Assembly: GCA_020205615.1 (NCBI GenBank)
Contig: JAINUW010000473.1
Span: forward strand, 124,001 to 188,000
DNA from: Panax quinquefolius
Lineage: Eukaryota > Streptophyta > Magnoliopsida > Apiales > Araliaceae
Reading direction: 5' to 3'
Length of the DNA stretch: 64,000 nt
Shown here: positions 1 through 12,350 of the stretch, piece after piece
How positions within the stretch are numbered: position 1 is the first letter of the stretch
Layout: the number at the start of each line of letters is the position of its first letter
The notes under the pieces: generated by a model
Databases searched by the model: none
What the model was told of the DNA's origin: nothing
Seen by the model: only the letters and a program-made list of their open reading frames with translations
Made by a program: the position numbers and the translations under genes

Positions 1-1536
1 CTACGAAAAGGTAACCTCAAAATCTAGCCCTAAGACTCCATAAAAGTTATGGACAGGGAGGATTCCTAATTTTAAGTAAGTTAAGATAAGGGGTTGTCCA
101 ACTTATGTGAAAAGGTTTCAACTGATAAGCTTGGGACAAGATTTGACAAGTATAGATTTGTGGGACATCCTAAAGTTAGTTTAGGGTATATGTTCTATAA
201 TCCTACTTAACAAAAGGTGTTTGTTGCGAAAAACATATTGCCTTCTAAGATAAAGATGTTTATCATTGAAGGGGCTAGTAGGAGTATAATAGATCTTGAA
301 GAGTTCAAGAACCACAAATCACTATAAGTTAAATAAGAGGAACCTGTAGATAGACCTATTGTACCACAATCGAATCATAAATTTGGAATAGTACCGAAGA
401 TACCTAGGAGGTATGGATTCATCATAGATGATGATGATGAGGTACACATCATAGAAGATGATGATCCAGTTACGTACAATGAGGTAAGAGTTGTAGACAC
501 TCAGAGAAATGGATTGAAGCAAGCTTCATAAATATGGAACATTCATTTTAATGAGACAATCAAAAGATTTTGATTTTATCAAAAACAAGAATGAACCTAG
601 TGTGTTCAAAAGGGTCAGTGGGAGAGTTGTGACATTCCTAGTATTATATGTTGATATACTACGGATAAGGAATGACATACCAATGCTACAATTAGTAAAG
701 ATAAAGTTGTCTAAACATTACTCCATGAATGATTTTGGAAGAGTATCTTAATTGGTGATACAAATCTATATAGATAGATTCAAGAGGATGCTCGACTTAA
801 CCCAAGGAATGTATATTCATTTGATGCTAAAGTCGTTTAGCGTGGTAGCTAAAGTCGTTTAGCATGGAAAACTCCAAGAGTTATCTCATGTTGATGAACC
901 ATAGAGTGTATCTCTCTTAATAGTCCCATAGACTCATAAAAGAGAGATCGCATGAGTAACAATCATGTATATAATGAAATATACAAGACCTGATGTTGAT
1001 CAGTCATATTCTGGAGAAGTTCACTATGAGTCAGTGAAAAACATCTTAAAGTACTTAACCGGCACTAAGGATGTGATCATATTCATGGTGGGTCTAAATT
1101 AAAACTAGAGGGCTTAACAGACTCAAGTTTTTTAAACAGACCAAGACGACAGAAAATCCACTTTAAGGTAAAGCGTTACCTTGAATGGTGGTGTAGTGAA
1201 TTGGAAAAGTTCCAAACAGCAAAGAGTTGCTGGTTTACTGATAAAGACAAAGTATATAGCTATAAATGAAGCTGCAAGTTGATTGTTTGGATGAAAAGTT
1301 CATTACAGAACTAGGAAAAGTTCCTAAGTCTCATCTTGGATCTAAACATGTGTTGTGACACTTTCATTTGATTATAGGAATCATTGAAAGATGGGAAATC
1401 ACTATAGAGATAGTGAACTCTCAAGAACAACATTACATATCCATTAACCAAAGCTTATCCAACAACAGGATTATCGTCACTTAGAGAAGAAGAGTGTGAG
1501 ATACCATGGCGATTGACTTTAGTTCAAGTGGGAGAT
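1..1536 (+). pseudogene. Decayed copia pol: integrase C-terminus, RT, RNase H
   Basis: Conceptual translation in shifting frames gives the copia integrase C-terminal segment at about 120-240 (FDKYRFVG..PKVSLGY and KVFVAKN). RT sequence follows at about 530-780, around LYVDILRIRND. The usual YVDD motif has lost one Asp codon here, which alone would abolish polymerase activity. RNase H sequence at about 1000-1290 includes a YLTGTKD-like stretch, LNGGVVNWKSSKQ and YIAINEAA. The region between RT and RNase H is shortened and carries a small duplication near 825-865. A purine tract (AAGTGGGAGAT) ends at about 1536. No complete product is possible. Confidence 0.85.
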
Positions 1537-3366
1537 TGAAAGTAGTATGCACACAAGCCAATCATGTTTGATGATAAAGCATATACTTTGAAACAATCTT
1601 ATTCATTTATTAATAAAAAGTATTAATTTATTAAAGTCTTTTAATTATCTACATGATGCTGCTTAATAATATGTGATAAATCCATAGTTTTAAGCAATGC
1701 TTTTAGAATAATGATGATGATCATTCTAATGAGATCTAAATTCTTAGAAAGCTTAAAACTAAAATAGTTCCCAATTATTGGATTACTAAATTGGGGATTA
1801 GTGAATCTGGATAGATTGGTACATACGTTGCTTTCTCATTGGATGAGGATGATTGATCTCATGATCATTTGTGTGGAGACACTAAAGCAAGTATGTAGGT
1901 GCTGATTAAAGAATAAGTTCACTGAACGTGGCTCGCTAAGGACTACCTAATGGAGTTTTACTTTTTGTCAATAGGAATTCTCAGTGATAGTAGTACAAGT
2001 GATCCTTGGACTTGAGATCATCATAGTATCTTGTGTATGATGAGTTATACTTTGACTTATTCCTTAAGATCCTTAGGGTATATCAAAGGGTATGCTTGGG
2101 TATACTAAGTTGTACATGAAGATAATGTATGATCAATAAAGAATCTACCACTTTTAGTAAAAGAAGAGAAATATCTTATGTGATTCGATAAATGACAACC
2201 CAGTAGTCCTTGGCCGAGGTAGAATGAAATTAGAAAGGAGTTTCTAATTTGCATTATTTGGTGTTGTGCATTTAAGAGTCGAAATACATATAATCAAATA
2301 AAATAAGACTTAACAATAATTCCATGTCTTATATTTAATTGGGACATTGTATAGTAGAAGAATTGAATTGTACGGTAACTATTTACTCAAGGGTTATTTT
2401 ATGATTAATGTTGAAATCTATAATATCTGGAAAGTCGTTGATCGCTAGGGAGACTTATCCCTATTATAGAATAAATATTATTTATTTAAATAAATTAATA
2501 GTTTAATTTATTTATTTAAATAAGATTAGAATTGTTCTAATTGATTTATTCACAACCGGTTTAATATGGAGAACCTAAAGGGTCACACCATAAAAGGAAG
2601 AATAATTATTTAAGAAGTTAATGGCATAATCGTAATAATATGTTAAGTGTATTTAATTTAATCTATGGTGATAGGATAAATTAAATAGCTTAATATTTAT
2701 TATTTAATATTTTGAAAATATTAAATATATAAATTAATAAGAGGAGTCTTATTAATATTATTATAATTATTATTATTTTTATTTCTAAAGAGTTAGAAAT
2801 TAATTTAATATTAGTACTCTCATTTATTCCTAATAAGATTAGGAGGCTAATTAATTAAAGGATTTTAATTAATTAAAGTAAAACTCAATTCCTTAATTGT
2901 TAAGGAGGGTTGCCCACATCTATAAATAAGAGGAGTCTTATTATGGGTGAGGTGGTTGTTGACTTTTTCACAACAGATGTAATTCCAATAGTTGGGAGAG
3001 TACGTTTTTTTCTATAGAGATAAAAAAACTAGGGTTTTGCCAAACACCCATCTTCTTGAATCTTTCTTCTTCCTTGGTGGATCATCTCTAGAGGTCAAAC
3101 ACTTGGGTGGCTAACGTTGATCAAAGGAAGGAACCAAACCCGGTGGATTCAAGTTGAACGTGAAAGGATTTGGAGGTGAACTTGTACCCGAGGAAGCTCG
3201 AATCTTCAAGGGTATGATTCTTGTTCTTTATCTTTTCGTTTAATTAATAATTATGCATAAAGGATGATCCGAATATATGGTTTGTAAAATTTTAAAACTC
3301 TGATTTTTCACGTTTCCGCTTATTTTGTGCAATTTGATTGCGTCCATGAATATTACAAACCTAACA
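1537..3366 (+). repeat. 3' LTR of copia-1
   Basis: The LTR is placed by the purine tract immediately before TGAAAG at 1537 and by the terminal CTAACA at 3361-3366. The length is about 1.83 kb. The interior is very AT-rich (2440-2880) and is followed by a TATA box and a transcribed leader-like stretch. The 5' partner LTR is outside the window, so the left boundary is inferred. Confidence 0.65.
2921..2928 (+). promoter_or_regulatory. TATA box of the copia-1 LTR
   Basis: TATAAATA occurs in the 3' half of the LTR, where the U3/R boundary is expected, shortly before a less AT-rich leader segment. This is a sequence match only. Confidence 0.5.
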
Positions 3367-4439
3367 TTAGAAGGGGGGTTGAATAGATCCTTTTTCATTT
3401 TCAAATACGTTTCCTTTTTATGTTGTATTGCTAATGAATTAGCATATGACAAACATAAGAATCTTTTCAAGCACAGCGGAATAAGTAAAAGATCCCCTTC
3501 ATTGATATATTCATAATCATATATACATTGTTCTTAGAGTTAGTTAAGTTGTAAGCAGTTAACACATACATAGCAGTTATAGCAGTTACGTACATAATGT
3601 AAATGACATAAAGTAAAAGGCACAAGGGGTTTTAAGTGGTTCAGAAACTCAAGCTCCTAATCCACTCTTCTACTTTCAACTAGCAGGATTTCCACTAAGG
3701 AAGGGCAGCACCCTGAATCACTAAGATTCCTTCAAAGCCAGCAGCCTTGAGACTTTAGTTCACTAAGAAATCTTCAAGGCCAGCAGCCTTGGAACTTCTC
3801 AAGTTCCCTAGGAACTCTTCAAGCCCAGCAGGCTTGGAACTTCATTTAGTCCTACCGGACAAGGACCCCTCAGGCCCTGGCTTCTTGTTGTTGTAGTTGT
3901 TGTTGTTGTTGCTGGTGCTTAGCTGCTAAGATGTCTTTAAGCTTGAACATCTTATGTACTTAGCAACTTAGTGTGGTCCTCTTTATATTCTACCTCTAGT
4001 CTGGACCACATCTTCTCTAGTGCAGCTGATCTTCACTCTTTTTTGCTCATCTTTATCTGGTGTCAGCTGTGCACCATCATCATCTGGATTTGCTAAGTCT
4101 TTGAGCTTTTGTTAGACTTCGTCTAACACTTAGCAATCCCTGAACCCTTCTTGAATGTTTTGCAGACATGATTACTTCTGTTCTTTTTCAGCTTTTGGTT
4201 CATGGTGATCTATAGAGTGGCTCTCTTGATCTTCTTTGTATTTAGTCACTTTTCTGAATGCTATCTTCTTGGCCTTCTTGGCTCTTAGCTTGGCTGCCAT
4301 CTTCAGTGGCATTCTCATCTTTATTGAGTGAAGCTCTAATCTGTTTAAGTCCTTCTTCAAAGCTGCTTCACTTCCACCTATGCAATCTCATTTGTTGAGA
4401 ATCTTATTAGCTCTACGATTATGCCTTGGCGTTGTGAGC

Positions 4440-4960
4440 ACATCTGTTGAAGTCTCAGTTCTACACTCTACGATTCAACTTTGGTTGTGCAAACACTACG
4501 ACTCCGAGATCAGATCTTGACATTCTACGATTTCTGTCGTTGTGCTTGTTGTCTTCAACTGATCTTGCTCGACTACGATCTCTGCCTTTGATACGATCAG
4601 TAGACTCTACGACTCTGAGTGTAGTCTATGATTCTTGACTTGGCTTCGTTATCAGTAGACTCTACAACTCAGAGTGTAGTCTAAAATTCTTGACATGGCT
4701 TTGGCAGATGCTCGGTCGGCTCGTAGGCAGGCTGTCTCTACAATTCTTAACATGACTTCCTCAGTAGACTACGGCTCCGAGGAAGTGTTAGTCGACACAC
4801 TACGATCCTTCCTCGTCTCTCCTGGCAGTCTACGAACTCCGAGATCTACTATCTTCCAAACTACGATTCTGCCTTGATAGCTCTCGAGTTTTCCTTGACT
4901 CTCCTGGCAGACTACGATTTCTGGTGTAGTGCTCGACGATCAGACAAGCCTATCTATTAC
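4440..4960 (-). repeat. Cluster of CTACGA-type short repeats in the LTR
   Basis: About a dozen copies of CTACGA followed by T/C/A occur in 520 bp, often preceded by CA, CT or GA. Two neighbouring copies lie in a tandem duplication of about 59 bp (4590-4695) that contains an imperfect palindrome built on TAGACTCTACGACTC and AGTGTAGTCTA. The same motif recurs in the other LTR (21690-22230) and in the internal region (about 17200-17900). Sirevirus non-coding regions are known for conserved short repeats and palindromes, so this is probably a functional family signal. Confidence 0.6.
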
Positions 4961-4995
4961 ATTATAAGATCAACCTAACATGCTTGATCTTTTTA

Positions 4996-5003
4996 TATTT
5001 ATA
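4996..5003 (-). promoter_or_regulatory. TATA box of the giant element, 3' LTR
   Basis: TATAAATA on the minus strand. The same position in the other LTR keeps it (22297-22304), which supports a role as the LTR promoter. Confidence 0.5.
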
Positions 5004-5234
5004 GTCCTTGTACATCATTTCTTTTTAAGGACTTTACAAAGTTGTTTTGCTTATGTAGGATTATCCTAACATATTTGATCAATTCATTCTAGGTCCTTGT
5101 ACATATGTTTCTATAATCTATTAGAGGACTTTACAACTTTTTTTAATGCAAGCATACTTGCATATTCATTCATATATATATCATAATCAAATCATATGTA
5201 AATAAGAATATCATTCACATGTTTATTCCTAACA

Positions 5235-5248
5235 ATCTCCCCCTATTT
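5235..5248 (-). other. Polypurine tract of the giant element
   Basis: Minus-strand AAATAGGGGGAGAT lies immediately before TGTTAGG, the start of the LTR. It is preceded by TTTTTGTCATAATC, the context usual for Sirevirus plus-strand priming. Confidence 0.75.
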
Positions 5249-5474
5249 GATTATGACAAAAACAATAAGTGCATATGCATCTTATGAATGAATCTTATAT
5301 ACAGTGAGCTGCTGTATTTCTAAAACAAATAATCATGAATGTCATTTATAATAATATAGAATTTAATACACTATGATATTTTACATCCTGGATCTAGAAC
5401 ATACCTAATGGTTAGAGATGTACCTCTTTGGATCCATATGTATGTCCAAGATGTCTTGTTGATCAGCTATTCAT

Positions 5475-8400
5475 CTATTTGATTTCTTTGCTCCTGCTCC
5501 CCCTAGGATGTTGACTACATTTCCTTTGTCTGCTCCTCTGCAGATGTATGCTCCTCTTCTTCTTCTGGCTTCCCCTCAGCCTTTGCAAATACAGGCTCAT
5601 CATCCTTTGGCTCCCCCTCAGACGATGACCCAGCTTCTTCTTCTGATGTCTTCTTGTCTTGTTTTTTTTGCTCTCCTTGCCCTTTCTTGAATGCTTCTTA
5701 CTCTGCCTCTTTCTATTCCTCTTTTTTTCCCCCTTTTTGTCATTAATCATTTGGGAGAGCTGCTCCATGTTGGACATTAGTTGCTCCATTAGGTAGGAGG
5801 AGTTACCAAATTCAATCTTGAGTTCTTGTTGGCTTAACTCAAGTTGCATAGAGAAAGACTGATTCATGTTGTCAACCTTGTTAGAGAGGACTTGGAGTTG
5901 TTCTTCAGTGGCCTTCTGTGTTCGTAGAGCTTCTGCCTTCTAATCATGTATGGCCTTCAGATAGATGTTATCTCTCTCTTTGATTTTAAGATATATATCA
6001 GCCATAGTAGCTTGACGTCATTTTGAATGTAATTATCTTTCATTCTTTGTCGACCTCTCGAGACTCTTCAGTGATTAGAGACATCTTCTTAATCAAATCA
6101 TCAGAATTTTCTATCAGCTCTTGCTCCATAGGAGTTTGGTTATCTGGTTGGGCAGCCTCTTGTTGAAACTCAGATTGGACTCTACGATTTTCATCCTTGG
6201 ACAGATTTTTGAAGGTGTTGAGAATCTAAAAAATTATTGAGTACCAATCGTTATTGGAGGATGAAGGAATGTCAGATAGATGTGATTGGGCAGATGGAGG
6301 CTTCTTATTCTGGACTTGAACACCATCAGTGGTAGAGTGAACAGACTCTACTATTATCTCCTTGGCCATAATCTTTCTGCCTTCAGAGTCCACTCTACGA
6401 TCGTAGGGAATATAGTGATTGCCAGCGTGTCGGTAGACTTTGTAATGGGGCTGGTCATTGATCATCATGGTTGCAAACTTCTTTACCCTTGAGAAGTTTT
6501 GTGACACAAGCTCTAGATTTAGAAACTGAGAGTAGCACCAGCTGAAGTAGCTCTCATCTTTATCAGTATGTGCCTTTAACCATGACATCCACGGGAAGAA
6601 CCATCTCATCAGAAGATCTTCAGAATTGTACAGTATTGTTGTGCAATCTAACTCCATATTTTTCTAGTTATGAAGCACTTCATCTGTAGTCATTCTTACA
6701 ACTCGAAGTTGTTCATTTCCATGATTTATCCATCTTGCTGTTAGTTCAGCTGGTGGTTCATCAAAGACTTCCATTATTATTCTTCTGCTAATTCTGGCTG
6801 GAGAGAGAACAGGATAGTATTCTAGTTCCTCTTATTCCTGATGTGTAGAATCAAAATCTTTCTCTATTTCTTCTCTTTTTTGAGCCTAAACCTTGCTGAC
6901 ACCTTTCATCAGATTCATCAGTGAAGTCTTCTTGTTGATTTTCATTTCCAGAACCTTCTTCAACAACGGCTTCTTTGGAATTATCTTCTTCAATGCTAAT
7001 CCCATCTTCAGCACTTTCCTCCTGTGATTCATATTCATCATCACTTAATTCAATGACTTCAGTAGAGTTATCATTTTTTTTTTGGAGGCAAATTGAGCAA
7101 GTAATCTGTAGCTCTTTCTTCTTCTTGGAGGTTCAGCTATGGAGGTGTCAGAATCTTCTTCCTTTTCAGATTTTGAGGCCTTTGAATCATCAGGCAAACT
7201 TCCTTGTCTTTCAGCATGGGCAGGGACATGTCCTTCTCCTTCAGAATCATCATTTGATCCATCATCTGGGCTTGTTTGATCATTTTCATTTGGAGATGTA
7301 GTTGGTTCAACTTATAGCTTTTCTTCATCATCGGAGTGAATGCTTTGAGAGTTAGCCACAGGGCTTGTGCAATTTTCTTCATCAGCAGATTCTGTATTTT
7401 CTTCCATGAATCCAGCTTCAGCTTCATTGCTGGATTCATTCTTTGGGGACACGGTCTTGAGATCGTCAGTTCCCTTTTCTTTCTCTGACTCTGCGTTCTC
7501 CTTTTCGTCAGATGTACTCTCTTGGGAAACTGGGGTTGGTCTGTTTTCCACCTTAGCACTCTTTCTTGATGGCCCTTGAAGCAGTCTGTTACTTCTTCTT
7601 CTTTTTGGGGTTTCAGCAGTTGATGATAGTTTTCTCCCGCTCCTTGTTTCTTCTTATCAGTGGAGACACGACTTGACGAAGCCTCTGTATTCTTCACATT
7701 CTTAGACTTCTTCTTTGTCAGTGTGGTAGCAACTGATGCAGAGTCATCAGATTGAGAGTTTTCCACTTCTTGTGCCTTCCTTTTCTTGACAAAGACCTTG
7801 CTGTTGCTCCCAGTTGTTATTAGCCTCTTATTCTCCTTGGGATTTTTCTTCTAGTTTATAAACAACTGTGGAGACATTACTTTATGAACATTAAGAATTT
7901 TGCCCTCATCATCCTTAATTTTATTCTTTAACTTTTTCTTCAAGATGATACTTAAGAACCTTCCATGAAAAACCTTTGTGAGTGGTTTTTTAGTTAACCT
8001 TTTCTTTTCTTCCTTATCCAGCCACTTAGACATATGATCAAGAAGGATAGCTCCAAAGTTGATGTGTTCCTTGGGACTATAGCGTATATGATCTTCAATT
8101 TGTTGGTCAATCATAGTATCATGTGCAGTGTCTTTGCATAAGATACATTTACCCACTATTTCAGCAAGGAATTCAAATTCTTCAGGAAACTCCTTTTTCT
8201 TCATGTCCTTCAGACTAGGGTTTCTTTTGTACTGCATAATCTTCTTAGCTTTTTCAGTGTCGATCTCTTCCAGGCTTTTCAGATCTCGATCAGGAAGGCC
8301 TAAGCATTGATTGATGTCAGAAGAATTTAGCTTCAGAATTTGACCTTTAACCTTGGTGGAGAGGATTTCAGAATTTACAGTTGTGTTTGAGTGAAATTCT

Positions 8401-8555
8401 TTGACCAGGTCACGATATATTCATGTGTTTGCCTCAAGACATTTTGAGAATCCAGCCTTCTTCACAAGTTCAAGAATATCCCTGAACTTATTCTCGGATT
8501 TTTCAAACGTCTTGGTTCCGAGCTGAATGCCAGTGATTACTCGTCAATCTGCCAT
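5475..8555 (-). pseudogene. Broken gene with N-terminal plant transposon protein-like domain and charged, repetitive C-terminus
   Basis: The start is set at the ATG at 8555-8553. In-frame stops (codon 4, a TGA near 8425, one at 7851) and several frameshifts break the reading frame. The N-terminal part (8555-7851) has YRDLVKEFHSN, KVKGQILKLN, INQCLGLPDRD and HINFGAILLDHMSKWL. This order resembles the 'putative plant transposon protein' domain found in plant LTR elements and in the Athila env-position gene at 50114-51064. Next comes a long acidic Ser/Glu/Asp-rich and Lys-rich linker (7766-7000), a more hydrophobic aromatic block (6657-6226), and a Gln/Lys-rich, possibly coiled-coil end (5867-5475). 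It lies just upstream of the 3' LTR, the env-like position. Function is unknown, and the domain call is by eye. Confidence 0.6.
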
Positions 8556-10041
8556 TTGAGGAGTTCGAAGAATATGGGTATTTGTTTTAGGGAGTCTTTT
8601 GAGAGATAGTTGAATGTGATTTGGGCAAGGATTTGGAGGGATAATGGATTTAGTATGTGAAGAGGCTTTTAGGGTTTAAAAAAGAGAGGGAAAGAGGTTT
8701 GATAGTTTCTAATAACTGTTTGTAGATTTTGAATTTATCTTTATGGCAGTTTCTTCTGTCCTTGCAAACACAGTGATGTGTCAACTGGCCATTGGTTGCA
8801 CGATACCTAACAATGAGCTGTAACTCCCCCATTAACTCTTCAGTTTAATGTCAATTTTTAAAACAAATAGTCATCAATGACGTGGATTAACCGTTGACCA
8901 TCTTGGTTCGTAGAGTAGCATGGTAAAGCAATTATGGACTCTACGTTTTCCTTTGTTGACTCAACGATCAACTTCTGAGAGATGCTGCAGTGGATGGTTT
9001 TGACATTAATCCTTATCTTGAAACTTCATATAGCTTGATCATTGATGTGAGCTCCCGAATTTTATGAAATAAAAGTATACAATTTTTTCTATTTTAGTAA
9101 ATAGTTAAATTGATAAAAGGTTAAAGTTAAGGGTGATATTTGAAAATTTTTCAAAGTAAGAAAGTTTTCATAAAATAATCGGTGATAAAATTACAGTAAT
9201 ACGCTTGGTTGCATAGTAGCACACGGTATTGATTATTGATGCTTACGTAAGAAAGTCACTCAGTTATACTCAATTATTGCTACAGTAATTGTTGCATCAT
9301 ATCTCTCATATTATTGATTAAATTATACAGTATCATCTGTATAATATGTTATATTATTAAATCAATAATTGAGATGATAAAGTTATTCATATTATTATTT
9401 GAAATATTGACAATGTCTAGAAGTTCTGTCAAGGAGAGGTTAGATAATCTAATCTAATTGGCCAATAGGAGAAATCCTTATCGGAAAGCCCCCTCTTTCC
9501 TGGGAACGACCTGGTTGTTAAATATTGTGAATTATAATATTAATGATGAATAAGTTCGTGTTGATTTAAGATGAAATTGATAGTTCCATTGTGTTGGAAT
9601 TATTAATGTTAGTAAAAATCGACATTTATTTCGATAATAATTGATGTTTGGAGGTTATATTGACCAATCGGGTAATTAACCGAATAAATGAGCAATTAAT
9701 TGCTATTGATTCATATGATTTTAACTATTTGTTCACATATGTGTACTATTGATTCACATTCATTTACTATTAGGGGAGTTGGTGCAAGATTGATAATACT
9801 TGCATGACTAAGTTAAAAATAGAGGTATAGTTGAAGGTACTATACTATATTTAATTTTTTCACATGTTTAGAACTATTAAGTCACATGATTTACTATTGA
9901 TTCACATGATTTACTATTAGGGGAGGTGGTGCAAGTTTGATAATACTTACAGTACTAAATTAAAAATGAAGAAAAAGAGGGAGGTATTATACTGTAATAT
10001 TTTGAGCCCCAAAACGTGCAATTATCGAAACTATATTTTCC

Positions 10042-10049
10042 TATAAATA
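10042..10049 (+). promoter_or_regulatory. TATA box of element A, 5' LTR
   Basis: CTATAAATAGAAGC is kept in the 3' LTR (14239-14246) and, inverted, in the B LTR (59181-59188). Conservation across three LTR copies supports it as the element's core promoter. Transcription would start about 30 bp downstream. Confidence 0.65.
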
Positions 10050-10279
10050 GAAGCTCATTCCTTCATTATTTTTCACCAATTCACTAAGTCTCATAAGAGC
10101 AATTATTATAGAGAAATTATAGAGAGAGAAACTATAGAGAGAAAGAAGAAGTGAAGTTTGCTACTTCACTATTCCAGTATCCAGTCTTCTTCTGAGGTAA
10201 GGGATATCATTATTGTGTAAGGGGTATTATTCTTTCGTATTCATGAAGAGAGTTATTTTCTTTCAATACTCGTAAGGGT

Positions 10280-10680
10280 TGTTATTTCATTCTTTATTAT
10301 TATGTTGGAATAACCTATCTATGTGAACTACCGCATACATGGTTAAATTCGTCTATTATTTAATTCTTTTTTATTCTGTTGGAATATCCTGTCTATGCGG
10401 ATTACGCATGACCTGGTTTCATTCTTTATTATTCTGTTGGAATATCCTGTTTGTGCGAATTACGCATGACCTGATTCCATTCTTTATTATTTTGTTAGAA
10501 TATCCTGTTTGTGCAAATTACGCATGACCTTGTTCCATTATTTATTATTTTGTTGGAATAACCTGTTTGTGCGGTCTATCGTATGCCTGGTGAATTCTTT
10601 TGTTATTCCATTCTTTATTATTCTGTTGGAATAACCTGTTTGTGTGGACTACCGCATGCATGGTGAATGATCCTTCGTAT
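10280..10680 (+). repeat. 58-73 bp tandem repeat downstream of the LTR promoter
   Basis: Six copies of a unit centred on TTTATTATTCTGTTGGAATA begin at spacings of 74, 58, 58, 58 and 73 bp (TGTTGGAA/TGTTAGAA at about 10303, 10377, 10435, 10493, 10551 and 10624). A GCGGATTACGCATGACC-like stretch lies between units. The same array occurs at 14470-14790 and, inverted, at 58540-58990. Confidence 0.8.
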
Positions 10681-10839
10681 TCATTATTTATTAAATTGTG
10701 GAAATGATCTGTCTACGTGGATTACTGCGTATTTAAGGTGAAAATCCATTTAGATTTCAGATATTCTATTATACTCGTATGAGATATCATTTATTTTGTA
10801 CTCGTCATGAAATATCATTTTATTTGGTATTTTTTTTAC

Positions 10840-11080
10840 GAGTTACTATTCACAGATAACTATTCACCCTGTTACTATTCACTCTAGTATTATTCACTCG
10901 AGTATTCGGGGCACTTTTCATGTCAGAGTACTATTCACAAGTTACTATTCACGGGTTACTATTCACCTAAATTACTATTCACCATAATATTATTCACTCG
11001 GGTATTTGGGGTACTTTTTCATGCCGGGATACTATTTACGAGGTATTATTTCCGAAGCACTATTCATAGCGTACTATTGC
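10840..11080 (+). repeat. TACTATTCAC short-repeat array
   Basis: About a dozen variants of TACTATTCAC separated by 3-20 bases (ACGAGT, GGGT, CCTAAAT and similar). The equivalent block in the 3' LTR is 14960-15220. It accounts for open frames such as 14842-15252, which are not genes. Confidence 0.75.
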
Positions 11081-11289
11081 GGGGTAATATTTACCCGAAA
11101 AATATATTTCTTTTCTGTCCAAATTATTTTTGGTATATGAATATTATTCTTGAATTTTACTCCACAAAGCAGTATCATGTTGACAATTTGGATATTTTTA
11201 AACTCTAGATAAATTTAAAGTCTTTAATATTTATCTTTGATTTCGTTTGATTAATGCTTCTATCATTGTCATCATCCTCATTCTTATAT

Positions 11290-11430
11290 TATGATGAAAG
11301 TCATCTTTGGCTTACGTGCAAAGATGGACTGTTGATTATTGGTTTTACAGTTGTATATATTTGGCTTACGTGCAAAGATGGACTGTTGATTATTGGGTAT
11401 CTTTGGATTATGTGCATAGATGAACTGTTT
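11290..11430 (+). repeat. Repeats of about 52 bp in the element A LTR
   Basis: Three tandem units built on CTTTGGCTTACGTGCAAAGA and TGGACTGTTGATTATTGG start at about 11307, 11359 and 11400. The matching array is at 15415-15550. Single related units recur up to about 11800. Confidence 0.6.
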
Positions 11431-12350
11431 ATTGGTATGATTATGACCAGGGATCATTCGATATAATCATGACCCGTAATGTTATAGATGATGTGGTAAA
11501 GTCCTCATTGGCCCGTAGTAGCGTATGATGGATGATTATTGGTATAATTATAATCGTGGATTATTCTAAGATAATCATGACCTATGATGATGATTACATG
11601 AATATCCTCGCCGTAGTCGAGGATGATTCGATGATGTGGATTATTTATTGTCGAGTCTCAAACGATAAAATATTGATTATACACTTTTAATTCGTAAAAT
11701 ATAGTAGATATCATGCTTTACTTGACTCTTCTAAAATCCAATTGTATGTCTTTGGCCTGTAGTGCAAAGATAAATTGGTAATGAATATCTTTGGCCGTAG
11801 TAGAAAGATGAATTTATTAGTATGATTATGAGCAAGAATTATGATTTGGTATAGCCATGATTTTTGATGTTTCAGGTGAAGATAAGGGATGAAAATTATC
11901 TTCGTCCTGGGTGCGAAGAGGAATTTAGAATCACAATTATGATTATGAGTTATTCATATGATTGTGGACATGAATTGTTGATTTATGTTACAGGGATAAA
12001 ACATTATTGGTGGACTTTTAACATGGAGAAGATAATAGATCTAATGGTCTATTTGACTCTTCTAATGGATTTCTCGTTCCGCTGCAACTATGGTTGAAAA
12101 GTTTTATCATCTACCATATGTTCTAAATCTCTGATTTATTACTGATGAAGGCTATTGATGATGTAAATTATCTTTAGCCATGTTATTCTTTACTAGGCTA
12201 GTTGTGCTCACCCTTTTTGCTTCACAATTCCTTTCAGGTAATAATAGTGTAGCTGGGTCGAGTGGGGGTAACAAGAGAATAGAACGATGGTCTATAGCTG
12301 TTGAGGTTCTCCCTAAATAGGTGAGGTGAACCCAACTTTGGAAGGGTGTT

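Larger units (their letters stand above)
1..3366 (+). mobile_element. Ty1/copia retrotransposon, 3' part (copia-1)
   Basis: The window opens inside the pol region of a copia element and runs through its 3' LTR. The order integrase C-terminus, reverse transcriptase, RNase H, polypurine tract and LTR is that of copia elements. The 5' LTR and gag lie outside the window. Frameshifts and internal deletions show that the element is dead. Its right end (CTAACA, 3361-3366) directly abuts LTR sequence of the neighbouring giant element, which suggests that copia-1 inserted into that LTR. Confidence 0.85.
3367..5234 (-). repeat. 3' LTR of the giant element, shortened
   Basis: This matches 19528-22535 over most of its length, starting from the shared GGGGGGTTGAATAGATCC near 3373 and 19563. 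It lacks about 1.1 kb corresponding to 20575-21695 and the last 35 or so bases of the other LTR. It contains a TTG-rich microsatellite near 3890-3915. The 62-codon frame at 4172-4360 is the same LTR segment as 20271-20540 in the other copy and is not treated as a gene. Confidence 0.85.

Noticed and set aside
10280..10680. CRISPR-like array
   Set aside because: Units are tandem and vary throughout, with no unique spacers or cas genes, and they lie in a plant LTR.
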